In this document: piece by piece, positions 27,959-35,713 of the stretch
How the letters are laid out: each line of letters begins with the position of its first letter
Position numbering within the stretch: position 1 is the first letter of the stretch
Source: Chryseobacterium piperi
GTDB lineage: Bacteria > Bacteroidota > Bacteroidia > Flavobacteriales > Weeksellaceae
Reading direction: 5' to 3'
Assembly (NCBI RefSeq): GCF_002285635.2
Contig: NZ_CP023049.2
Coordinates: 3,534,001 to 3,598,000 of the forward strand
DNA length: 64,000 bases
Program-made: the position numbers and the translations under genes
Notes under the pieces: generated by a model
What the model saw: the letters and a program-made list of their open reading frames with translations, nothing else
What the model was told of the DNA's origin: nothing
The model's database searches: none

Positions 27959-28549
27959 ATGAAATCAAAATCGGATAGCGTATTAATTTCCCTTTACCAA
28001 AAAGGAGACGAAGGAGCATTGTCAACCCTTATCCATCGTCATCAGAGAGAACTGTTTACATTCATTTTTTACAAAATTAATGATGAAGACCTAGCCAATG
28101 ATGTTTTTCAGGATACATTCATGAAAATTATCGTGATGTTGAAAGAAGGCCGTTATAATGAGGAAGGAAAATTCATTCTTTGGGCGAAAAGAATTGCATA
28201 CAATCTTATTATTGACCACTTTAGACTAAAATCGAAAAATATCAAAGTTTCTGAAACCACTTTTGAAACGGATGAGTATTCTATTTTTGATCTGATACGG
28301 GAACCTTCTGAAAACATTGAAGATCAATTAGTAACTAATCAAATTCAGGAAGATTTATTGAGAATGCTGCAATTTCTTCCGCAGAACCAGCAGGAAGTTA
28401 TTAAGCTGAGATTTTTTGACGGATTGAGTTTTAAAGAGATTGCAGATCACACGGACATGAGCATTAATACCACACTAGGACGTGTACGTTACGCTTTAAT
28501 CAATTTAAGGAAAATTATGGAAGAGAATAATATTATACTTACGAGATAA
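27959..28549 (+). CDS. ECF-type RNA polymerase sigma factor
   Basis: The ATG at 27959 (MKSKSDSVLISLYQKGDEGA) is preferred to the upstream in-frame TTG. Region 2 is seen in NDVFQDTFMKIIV and region 4 in LPQNQQEVIKLRFFDGLSFK with EIADHTDMSINTTLGRVRYA. It has 196 residues. No anti-sigma gene follows; instead a 44-codon ORF lies 44 bp downstream. Confidence 0.9.
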   Translation: MKSKSDSVLISLYQKGDEGALSTLIHRHQRELFTFIFYKINDEDLANDVFQDTFMKIIVMLKEGRYNEEGKFILWAKRIAYNLIIDHFRLKSKNIKVSETTFETDEYSIFDLIREPSENIEDQLVTNQIQEDLLRMLQFLPQNQQEVIKLRFFDGLSFKEIADHTDMSINTTLGRVRYALINLRKIMEENNIILTR

Positions 28550-28593
28550 TAATTTGAAAAAATTCCCGTTTTAAGGAAAAACATATTTCGCCT

Positions 28594-28728
28594 ATGAAAA
28601 AAAATGATTCCTTAAAAGTGAAAACTTTGAAACCAAAAAAACAAACAGTTGATTTTTTACTCAACTTTTCAAAAAATCTTGAAGTAATTAAAATTAAGAG
28701 CAAGAATTTTCCGATTTCCAAGAATTAA
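28594..28728 (+). CDS. Small basic protein (44 aa) downstream of the sigma factor gene
   Basis: The frame begins MKKNDSLKVKTLKPKKQTVD and continues with FLLNFSKNLEVI; it is Lys-rich and has no signal peptide. Small ORFs of this appearance are, to my memory, common just behind this sigma gene in flavobacteria. The function is unknown. The position suggests co-expression with the sigma factor. Confidence 0.6.
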   Translation: MKKNDSLKVKTLKPKKQTVDFLLNFSKNLEVIKIKSKNFPISKN

Positions 28729-28748
28729 AATTATTAATTTTGTGCTGT

Positions 28749-29444
28749 ATGAAAATCCAGCACATTTTTTTTGATCTCGATAATACACTTTGGGATCACC
28801 GCAAAAACGCATATCTTACCATTAAAGACCTTTTTGAAAAACAGGAAATTACTCTGAATTACTCTATCGATTTTGAGAAATTCCACACGGTTTATCATGA
28901 GATCAATGAGTCCCTTTGGGAGAAGATCAGAGATGGTATTATCGATAAGGAATACCTGAGAAAGCATCGTTTTTATGATACTTTTAAGCATTTTGGAGTT
29001 GACGATGAGTAGCTTGCCGAATATTTTGAAGAACATTTTCTAGATAAAATACTCAACCATAATGAACTGGTAGAGGGGGCTATATACATTCTGGATTATT
29101 TAAAGTCCAAAGGGTATACACTGCATATTATCTCTAACGGCTTTAAAGAAGTGACAGAAAGAAAATGTATATTATCCGGAATTGATCACTATTTCAATAC
29201 CATAACAAGTGCCGATGCTGTAGGAGTAAGAAAACCGAATCCTAAAATCTTTGAATATTCATTAGGTCTTTCGAATGCTGGTAAAGAAGAAAGTATTCTG
29301 ATAGGTGACGACTGGATTGCTGATGTTGTAGGAGCACAGAATTTCGGGATGGATGTCATTTTCTTTGATGTATTTAATGAAAACAAACAAGAAGAGGGTT
29401 TGAAATCGATTAAGCATCTTTTGCAGATTAAAGAATATTTATAA
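28749..29444 (+). pseudogene. HAD phosphatase (YjjG-like) interrupted by an in-frame TAG
   Basis: The N-terminal half carries the HAD motif I, HIFFDLDNTLWDH. Translation stops at TAG 29010-29012 after 87 codons. The same frame continues open from 29013 with the motif II region HIISNGFKEV, the motif III Lys region GVRKPNPKIFEYSL, and motif IV ILIGDDWIADVVGA. The intact product would have about 231 residues, normal for the family of pyrimidine nucleotidase-like HAD enzymes. A CAG to TAG transition explains the break. It is a recent nonsense mutation or a sequence error. Confidence 0.85.
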
Positions 29445-29529
29445 AAATTGTCTTTTGGGATTCTTTCCTAATTCTTTCCTAAATTAATATGGAATTTTGC
29501 TGTATAATAAACGAACAAAATTTTATGTT

Positions 29530-29979
29530 ATGAAAAATTTTAAGAAAATCACAAGAGCATTCACTTTAGTTTTTTTACTAACGGCAGGGTTGGTCTTTGC
29601 ACAAGATAGAGCCATTAGCCAGAATCAGTTGCCAAAAACGGCAAAGACTTTTCTGGTGACTTATTTTAAGAATATTTCAGTAAGCTCTGCAATAGAAGAC
29701 AGAGAAATATATGGGGTAGATGAGTATAAGGTGTACTTATCCAATGGATCCAAAATAGAATTTGACCGCAATGGAAATTGGAAAGAAGTAGATGGTGAGC
29801 ATCAGAAGCTGCCATACGGTTTTATTCCCGTACCTATTAAGAACTATGTAGCAAAGAGTTTTCCCAATACTCATATCACAAAAATAGAAAAAGAAAGATG
29901 GTCGTATAAAGCAAAGCTTTCTAATGGTGTAGATCTTGAATTCGATAAAAATGGAAATTTTAAACGGATTGACGATTAA
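29530..29979 (+). CDS. PepSY-like (DUF2874) exported protein
   Basis: The ATG at 29530 gives a signal peptide (ITRAFTLVFLLTAGLVFAQ) and 149 residues. Two similar halves each run from a hydrophobic helix to a beta hairpin ending in VxFDxxGNxxxxD: YLSNGSKIEFDRNGNWKEVD and KLSNGVDLEFDKNGNFKRID. This is the PepSY-like DUF2874 pattern of periplasmic proteins, often next to two-component systems, as here. Possible ligand or protease-inhibitor functions are unproven. Confidence 0.85.
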   Translation: MKNFKKITRAFTLVFLLTAGLVFAQDRAISQNQLPKTAKTFLVTYFKNISVSSAIEDREIYGVDEYKVYLSNGSKIEFDRNGNWKEVDGEHQKLPYGFIPVPIKNYVAKSFPNTHITKIEKERWSYKAKLSNGVDLEFDKNGNFKRIDD

Positions 29980-29991
29980 TACAGTTCAACA

Positions 29992-30216
29992 ATGAAATAT
30001 AGTATAACACCAATAAACTTAAATGATATGGTCAACTGGAATTTAATAAGCAGCAGAGCAATTAGAAAAAATATTGTAGGTTATATCACAAGACATTATC
30101 CTTGTGTTGTAGTAGATTCTATTGAGAAAACAAAGACAGCTTATAAAATAAATCTGCTCAATGATCTGAAGCTGATCTTTACAACCAACGGAAGCTTTGT
30201 AAAAAGTAGTTTTTAA
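29992..30216 (+). CDS. Short single PepSY-like unit
   Basis: The 74-residue product corresponds to one DUF2874 unit: an N-terminal helix (SRAIRKNIVGYITRHYP), then IEKTKTAYKINLLNDLKLIF and TTNGSF at the end. Unlike its neighbour it has no signal peptide, so it is either cytoplasmic or a partially decayed duplicate. It lies 12 bp behind the longer PepSY-like gene. Confidence 0.65.
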   Translation: MKYSITPINLNDMVNWNLISSRAIRKNIVGYITRHYPCVVVDSIEKTKTAYKINLLNDLKLIFTTNGSFVKSSF

Positions 30217-30230
30217 ATAATATACCTGAT

Positions 30231-30257
30231 AACCTCCTGAATAGGGAGGTTTATAAT
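30231..30257 (+). terminator. Hairpin between the PepSY-like genes and the two-component system
   Basis: AACCTCC (30231-30237) pairs with GGAGGTT (30245-30251), followed by an A/T-rich tail. A TATATTTG -7-like box (30262-30269) directly after it could start the response regulator transcript. Confidence 0.65.
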
Positions 30258-30302
30258 TTTATATATTTGACGTGCATACGATACCATTCTAAACAAAAGA
30301 AT

Positions 30303-30974
30303 ATGAAAATTTTAATTATTGAGGACGAACCAGAGTTGAGGAATACTGTTCAGAGTTTCCTTGAAGGAGAACACTTTATTGTTGAATATGCAGAAACTTT
30401 TAGTTCAGGATTGGATAAAATTATTTCTTATGAATACGATTGTATTCTCCTTGATATTATGCTGCCAGATGGAAATGGGATGGAATTGTTGAAAGAAATT
30501 AAAAACATGCATAAAAAAGATCCTGTAATCATTCTTTCCGCCAAAGATTCAGTTGATGATAAGGTCAATGGTCTTGAAATTGGAGCGGATGATTATCTGG
30601 CTAAACCTTTTCATCTGGCTGAGCTAATGGCCAGAATTAAATCAGTGATCAGGCGAAAAAAACAAGATGGAGAAAATACCATTGCATATAAAAACATTTC
30701 TATAGATCCCGATAACCGGAAAGTTACGATTAATGATGAAGAGCTTGCTCTTAACCGTAAAGAATATGATCTTCTATACTATTTTGTAATCCGCCCGGAA
30801 AAAACGCTGCAAAAAACAATGCTTGCAGAAGCCATCTGGGGTGATTATATTGACCAGGCAGATAGCCTGGATTTTATTTATTCTCAAATAAAGAACCTCC
30901 GGAAAAAAATGAAAGCTTCAGGTGCTGAAGCTGATTTTCAGGCTGTTTATGGAATAGGATATAAACTTGTATAA
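30303..30974 (+). CDS. OmpR-family response regulator
   Basis: The ATG at 30303 starts MKILIIEDEPELRN. The phosphoacceptor is Asp51 (CILLDIMLPDGNG), followed by Lys in DDYLAKPFHL. The C-terminal winged helix ends with QAVYGIGYKLV. It has 223 residues and its stop overlaps the start of the sensor kinase gene by one base (TAATG). The PepSY-like genes next door are likely targets. Confidence 0.92.
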   Translation: MKILIIEDEPELRNTVQSFLEGEHFIVEYAETFSSGLDKIISYEYDCILLDIMLPDGNGMELLKEIKNMHKKDPVIILSAKDSVDDKVNGLEIGADDYLAKPFHLAELMARIKSVIRRKKQDGENTIAYKNISIDPDNRKVTINDEELALNRKEYDLLYYFVIRPEKTLQKTMLAEAIWGDYIDQADSLDFIYSQIKNLRKKMKASGAEADFQAVYGIGYKLV

Positions 30975-32254
30975 TGAAAGTTTCTTTAAAATATTATACC
31001 ATAAAATATCTGATCACTGTTTTGCTATTAATCATTGCAGTGTGGGCAGCATTATTCTATGCTTATATTCTGGATGAAGTATATGACAATGTGGATGATG
31101 GGTTGAAAAACCGGAAAATTCAAATTATCAAAGCGGTATACCTGGATAAAAAACTGTTGAATAATAATGAGTTCGGTTTTAATGAATTTAAGATTAATCC
31201 TATTTCCAAGTCAGCATATAAAGATAAAAACAGACTGTATAATAAAATGTATTATATGGAATATGATGATGAAGATCAGCCTTACCGGGTACTTGAGACA
31301 GATTTTATAGACCAGTTCGGAAAATATCAGCAGCTTGTTATAAGAACCTCTACGGTTGAACAGGATGAGCTGGTATATGATTTAAGCACGGCACTTATAG
31401 TTTTGTATCTGTTACTGGTTATAAGTATTATTGCGATTAATGGGTTCTTACTTCATAAGGCAATGAAGCCTTTCTATTTAATCCTGGAAAAGCTTAAAAA
31501 ATATCAGTTCGGGATTCCCTCTTCTTATAAACCTCAAAATTTTTCTATAAAAGAGTTTGAAGAGTTGAATGTGGAAATTGATGAGATGATTGAGCGTAAT
31601 GAACTTGTTTTTCACCAGCAGAAACAATTTATAGAAAATGCTTCCCATGAATTACAGACGCCATTAGCAATTGTTATCAATAAGATTGATCTGGCCATGC
31701 AGGATGAAGATCTCGATAAGAAGAGCATGGGCCTTTTTAATGATGTTAAAAATGATCTTCGGAGAATGGCGGGCTTGAATAAATCCTTATTAATGCTTTC
31801 CAAAATAGAAAATAATCAGTTTAACAAAACGGTACGGGTTAATTTTAATGAATTGATCCACAATCTTCTTGAAAGCTATGAAGACTTTATTGCATATAAG
31901 AAAATAGAAGTGAATGTTGTGGAAAAAGAAACTCTTGAAGCTGCTTTTAATCCTGATCTTGCTGAGGTTCTTCTTTCTAATCTCCTTAAAAATGCTGTTA
32001 AGTATAATACTCAACATGGAACCATCAATATCATTACTGAAAAAAGAAGATTGATTTTCCAGAACACAGGTTCGGAGAGGCCGTTAAATACATCAGAGAT
32101 CTTTAACCGTTTCTATAAGCAGGGCTCAGATCATAGTTCAACCGGGCTGGGGTTATCTATTATTAAGACCATAATAAAGCAATACCCCGGATGGAATATT
32201 GCTTATGAGTTTAATGATCAATTGCATTGTTTTATCCTATCTGTAAAAGGATAA
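30974..32254 (+). CDS. Sensor histidine kinase
   Basis: The 426-residue membrane kinase has two transmembrane segments (about 12-31 and 138-160) enclosing a periplasmic sensor domain rich in Asp and Tyr. The phosphoacceptor is His225 in FIENASHELQTPLAI. The ATP-binding region is seen in NLLKNAVKYNT and STGLGLSIIKTII. It pairs with the response regulator upstream. Confidence 0.92.
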   Translation: MKVSLKYYTIKYLITVLLLIIAVWAALFYAYILDEVYDNVDDGLKNRKIQIIKAVYLDKKLLNNNEFGFNEFKINPISKSAYKDKNRLYNKMYYMEYDDEDQPYRVLETDFIDQFGKYQQLVIRTSTVEQDELVYDLSTALIVLYLLLVISIIAINGFLLHKAMKPFYLILEKLKKYQFGIPSSYKPQNFSIKEFEELNVEIDEMIERNELVFHQQKQFIENASHELQTPLAIVINKIDLAMQDEDLDKKSMGLFNDVKNDLRRMAGLNKSLLMLSKIENNQFNKTVRVNFNELIHNLLESYEDFIAYKKIEVNVVEKETLEAAFNPDLAEVLLSNLLKNAVKYNTQHGTINIITEKRRLIFQNTGSERPLNTSEIFNRFYKQGSDHSSTGLGLSIIKTIIKQYPGWNIAYEFNDQLHCFILSVKG

Positions 32255-32274
32255 ATAATGGCTATATTGTCTAT

Positions 32275-33243
32275 TTAGATTCCTAAACTTTCTCTTACTC
32301 TTTTAATGGTATCCTGTGCAATAACTCTAGTTTTAGTAGCTCCTTCCTGAAGTTTTGCTTCCAGCTCATCCAGGTGAGTCATATAATAAGTAAATGTTTC
32401 CCTTTCTTTTTGGAAACGGGTAGTGATCAGATTTAAAAGCTCTGTTTTAGCATGGCCATAACCAAAATTTCCGGCTAAATATTTTGCTCTTAACTCTTCT
32501 GTCTGTTCAGGAGTTGCAATTAGCTGATAAATCGCGAAAACTTTATCTGTCTCAGGGTCTTTTGGCTCTTCTAAAGATTTAGAATCTGTTTCAATGCTCA
32601 TAACCTGCTTTTTCAACTCCTTGTCGGATAAGAAAATATTAATAATATTTCCCATTGATTTAGACATTTTACGGCCATCTGTTCCAGGAACATATTTGGT
32701 GTTTTCCTGCAGCTCAGCTTGCGGAAGAACCAAAACTTCTCCCATCTGATTATTAAACCTGGAAGCTACATCACGGGCAATTTCCAAATGCTGAAGCTGA
32801 TCTTTTCCTACGGGAACTACTTCCGCATCATACAATAAGATATCTGCAGCCATTAGAATAGGATAGGTAAAAAGACCTGCATTTACATCCTGAAGCCGAT
32901 CCGCTTTATCTTTAAATGAATGAGCTAATGTTAATCTCTGATAAGGAAAAAAACAAGATAAATGCCAAGATAGTTCACAGGTTTCAGGGATATCACTTTG
33001 TCTGTAAAAGAATGTTTTTTCAGTATCAAGTCCACAAGCAAGCCAAGCCGCAGCTATTTCGTAGGTGTTTTGTTTTAGTTCTTTCGCATCTTTAATCTGA
33101 GTCAGTGAATGCAGATTTGCGATGAATAGAAATGATTCATTTCCCTCCTGTTTTGATAATTCTACAGCAGGAATAATAGCACCTAATAAATTCCCAAGGT
33201 GCGGTGTTCCGGTGGCTTGAATGCCGGTAAGAATTCTTGACAT
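32275..33243 (-). CDS. trpS: Tryptophanyl-tRNA synthetase
   Basis: The 322-residue class I synthetase has the HIGH-equivalent in ATGTPHLGNLLG and the KMSKS motif in DGRKMSKSMGN. It charges tRNA-Trp. A TAAATTTG box (complement of 33277-33284) is a likely -7 promoter element. Confidence 0.97.
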   Translation of the reverse strand: MSRILTGIQATGTPHLGNLLGAIIPAVELSKQEGNESFLFIANLHSLTQIKDAKELKQNTYEIAAAWLACGLDTEKTFFYRQSDIPETCELSWHLSCFFPYQRLTLAHSFKDKADRLQDVNAGLFTYPILMAADILLYDAEVVPVGKDQLQHLEIARDVASRFNNQMGEVLVLPQAELQENTKYVPGTDGRKMSKSMGNIINIFLSDKELKKQVMSIETDSKSLEEPKDPETDKVFAIYQLIATPEQTEELRAKYLAGNFGYGHAKTELLNLITTRFQKERETFTYYMTHLDELEAKLQEGATKTRVIAQDTIKRVRESLGI

Positions 33244-33304
33244 TTTGTTGTATTATTTATAAAAATTAATGAATTGCAAATTTACGAGGTTTGGCGGAAT
33301 AATG

Positions 33305-33356
33305 AATTAAAAGATTAAAAGATTAAAAGATTAAAAGATTAAAAGATTAAAAGATT
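33305..33356. repeat. Octamer tandem repeat
   Basis: About six copies of the 8-base unit GATTAAAA follow each other without error in the spacer between trpS and the SanA-like gene. It is a simple repeat that can change in copy number. It lies upstream of trpS and downstream of the SanA-like gene. Confidence 0.9.
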
Positions 33357-33438
33357 TTTTGGATAAATCTCATGAATACATTTTACATGAATACTTTTTA
33401 CAAAAAAACATCATTAATCCTGTGATCTACAACAGATA

Positions 33439-34083
33439 CTAAGGAATCACAATCTTTTCTCCTCCGAACTTCGGCTCTACCCCAAAAAGAAGATCCCAAT
33501 ATACTTTGGCTTTCGCCAGGTATTCCCTCATATTGGTTTTAAGGCCTGCATATTTACTGACATCATTGGCATTATATCCATATGCTTCAATTCCATTTTT
33601 ACGAGCTAAAAACACGGCTCTTTCATTATGAAACTTCTGTGAAATGATGACCAGCTTGGTCTGTCCGAAAATATCTTTAGCTCTCACGACGGAATCCAAG
33701 GTTCTGAAGCCCGCATGATCAAGAATGATTTTATCTTTAGGAATGCCATACTTCATTAGAGCCAGCTGCATATCTTCCGGCTCATTATAATCCTTTCTGC
33801 TGTTATCACCGCTTACAATGATGTATTGTATTTTCCCGCTTTTATAGAGATCTATTGCTGCCTGGATTCTGTTGTAAAAATAAGCATTAGGTAATCCGCT
33901 ATTTAAAGTTTTGCTTGTTCCCAGAAGCAGTGCTGTTTTAGATTCGGGAATATCCGTAATCCTGCTGGAAACATAAGGGTCACTTTGCTTTTTTATATTG
34001 TAATTGGCAAAAGCTATAAAAATAATTCCTGCCACAATAAGAAGCAGGAAAAATTTAAAAATATTTTTAATCAATTTTTTCAT
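33439..34083 (-). CDS. SanA/YdcF-like DUF218 membrane-anchored protein
   Basis: A 214-residue protein with one N-terminal transmembrane segment (FFLLLIVAGIIFIAFA). The DUF218 core contains ALLLGTSK, YIIVSGDNSRKDYNEPEDM, HAGFRTLDSVVRAKDIF and VIISQKFHNERAVFLA. SanA relatives influence envelope permeability, but the reaction is unknown. It lies 12 bp behind lspA. Confidence 0.85.
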   Translation of the reverse strand: MKKLIKNIFKFFLLLIVAGIIFIAFANYNIKKQSDPYVSSRITDIPESKTALLLGTSKTLNSGLPNAYFYNRIQAAIDLYKSGKIQYIIVSGDNSRKDYNEPEDMQLALMKYGIPKDKIILDHAGFRTLDSVVRAKDIFGQTKLVIISQKFHNERAVFLARKNGIEAYGYNANDVSKYAGLKTNMREYLAKAKVYWDLLFGVEPKFGGEKIVIP

Positions 34084-34095
34084 GTTGTTTAATTT

Positions 34096-34734
34096 TTAGA
34101 ATTCCAGGCCATTAGGAAAGGCTTTCTTTCTGAAAATTAATAAGAATACGGCTCCTACTGTAATCGCTGAATCTGCTACGTTGAAGATATATTTAAAGAA
34201 CTCGATATGTTTTCCTCCAATCAAAGGAAAACTTTCCGGAACATTCCAGTCTACCAAAGGAAAATGAAGCATATCTACTACACAGCCTCTCATGAAAGTG
34301 GAGTATCCTTCACCTGCAGTCGCAAATTTGGAAATACCGCCATATCCGATCCATCGGTCGATGCTTGGATCATATACGGTTCCACTGTCGAATAATAAAC
34401 CGTAAAACATTCCGTCAATCAGGTTACCTATAGCACCTGCGAAAATCATGGCCATGGGGATCAAAAGATAATTGGATTCTCCTTTTTGAAGCCATTTTCT
34501 GAAAAGATAAACCATCCCTCCGATCAGAAATACCCTTACAATAACCAGGAAATATTTTCCGATAACACCTCCGAAATGAAGCCCGTAAGCCATTCCTGGG
34601 TTTTCTACAAAAGTAAGTTTGAATCCCGGGAAAACAGAAACACTGTCATCCAGGTTGAAATGAGTTTTGATATAGATTTTTGAAGCCTGGTCGATTAATA
34701 AAATAAGAAAAGTTACAGCTAAGATCTTTTTCAT
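34096..34734 (-). CDS. lspA: Lipoprotein signal peptidase
   Basis: The inner-membrane aspartic protease removes signal peptides from prolipoproteins. The catalytic pair is Asp107 (GAIGNLIDG) and Asp188 (FNVADSAI). It has four hydrophobic segments. At 212 residues it is longer than the E. coli enzyme, with an extra periplasmic loop (about 112-150), as in other Bacteroidota. Confidence 0.95.
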   Translation of the reverse strand: MKKILAVTFLILLIDQASKIYIKTHFNLDDSVSVFPGFKLTFVENPGMAYGLHFGGVIGKYFLVIVRVFLIGGMVYLFRKWLQKGESNYLLIPMAMIFAGAIGNLIDGMFYGLLFDSGTVYDPSIDRWIGYGGISKFATAGEGYSTFMRGCVVDMLHFPLVDWNVPESFPLIGGKHIEFFKYIFNVADSAITVGAVFLLIFRKKAFPNGLEF

Positions 34735-34928
34735 TACAGTCCTTTAGGTTTTGAAGGTTTTGCAGCCGGTTTTACGTTTTTATTATCGCTTGCTTTTTTG
34801 ATCACTTTCTGTCCATTAAATGAGCTCTTAACATGGGCTTTTTCAAATTTAATGTTCATTTCTTTCAGAACACTTTTCAGTGCGCTGAGCTCCATAGGAT
34901 TTTTAGGATGTACTATTATAGATTCCAT
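34734..34928 (-). CDS. DUF2683-like small protein
   Basis: The 64-residue protein starts MESIIVHPKNPMELSALKSV and ends in a Lys/Pro-rich tail. The pattern of a short strand, a helix and a basic tail resembles DUF2683 family proteins of Bacteroidota, which may be antitoxin-like or DNA-binding. No toxin partner is visible. Its stop touches the lspA start. Confidence 0.7.
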   Translation of the reverse strand: MESIIVHPKNPMELSALKSVLKEMNIKFEKAHVKSSFNGQKVIKKASDNKNVKPAAKPSKPKGL

Positions 34929-34946
34929 TTTTCTCAGTTTAGATGT

Positions 34947-35192
34947 TTATTTTCTGGACAGCTCGTCAAGTCTTTTCCTGTCTTTTGCAGAAAGATCATT
35001 GATTCCGTTTTTGCCCATCTTACCTAAAAGTTTGTCAATTTCTTTTTCCCTTTCGCGTTTGTCAGAATTAAACTGATCATCTATGGTATAGTTTCTCTGT
35101 TTTGGAGTGAAGAATCTGTTTTTAATTCTTTCCCGATTAAAAAACCATAAAACTACAATAAGAACAATCCCTAAAATTAAATATTCGCTCAT
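34947..35192 (-). CDS. Small membrane-anchored protein (DUF6576-like)
   Basis: The 81-residue product has one N-terminal transmembrane helix (YLILGIVLIVVLWFF) and a charged cytoplasmic tail (KEIDKLLGKMGKNGINDLSA, KDRKRLDELS). The tail resembles the C-terminal domain found on some Bacteroidota rhomboid proteases. Function unknown. Confidence 0.7.
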   Translation of the reverse strand: MSEYLILGIVLIVVLWFFNRERIKNRFFTPKQRNYTIDDQFNSDKREREKEIDKLLGKMGKNGINDLSAKDRKRLDELSRK

Positions 35193-35211
35193 GGATATAA
35201 ATTAAAAATTA

Positions 35212-35248
35212 GGTTTATAAAGTATTAAAAAATAATACATTATAAACC
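35212..35248. repeat. Long AT-rich hairpin between two minus-strand genes
   Basis: GGTTTATAA followed by AGTATTA pairs with TAATAC and TTATAAACC with few mismatches around a short A loop. It may be a terminator or RNA-processing hairpin for the DksA-like transcript. Confidence 0.6.
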
Positions 35249-35273
35249 CAAATTTATTTTACAAACCTTACGG

Positions 35274-35654
35274 TTATTTTTGCATATTTTTCGCTTCGAT
35301 GCTAAGTGTAGCATGAGGAACTGCTAAAAGTCTTTCTTTTGGAATTAGCTTACCTGTTACTCTGCAAACACCATAGGTCTTATTTTCGATTCTGATTAAA
35401 GCATTTTTAAGATCGCGCACGAATTTTTCCTGTCTTCCCGCTAAAATAGAATTTTGTTCTTTGCTTAGCGTTTCAGCACCCTCCTCAAAAGCTTTGAATG
35501 TGGGCGAAGTATCATCTGTTCCATTGTTCTGGTCGTTGATGAAGCTTTCTCTGATCAGTTGTAAATCCTTTTCTGCTTTCTCTATTTTCTCTTTAATTAT
35601 AGCCTTAAATTCCTGTAAATCAGCATCGCTATATCTTACTCTTTCGTCTGACAT
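35274..35654 (-). CDS. TraR/DksA-family transcription factor, degenerate zinc finger
   Basis: The 126-residue protein has the coiled-coil N-terminus (EFKAIIKEKIEKAEKDLQLI) and the C-terminal YGVCRVTGKLIPKERLLAVP with PHATLS. Only one Cys is left where the C4 zinc finger normally stands, a form common in Bacteroidota. It probably acts in the RNA polymerase secondary channel. It lies between ileS upstream and the small membrane gene downstream. Confidence 0.85.
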   Translation of the reverse strand: MSDERVRYSDADLQEFKAIIKEKIEKAEKDLQLIRESFINDQNNGTDDTSPTFKAFEEGAETLSKEQNSILAGRQEKFVRDLKNALIRIENKTYGVCRVTGKLIPKERLLAVPHATLSIEAKNMQK

Positions 35655-35713
35655 GTTCTTTTCTCTTTTTTAATAAAATTATGAAATGGAATTTGAAATC
35701 CAATAACTATATG

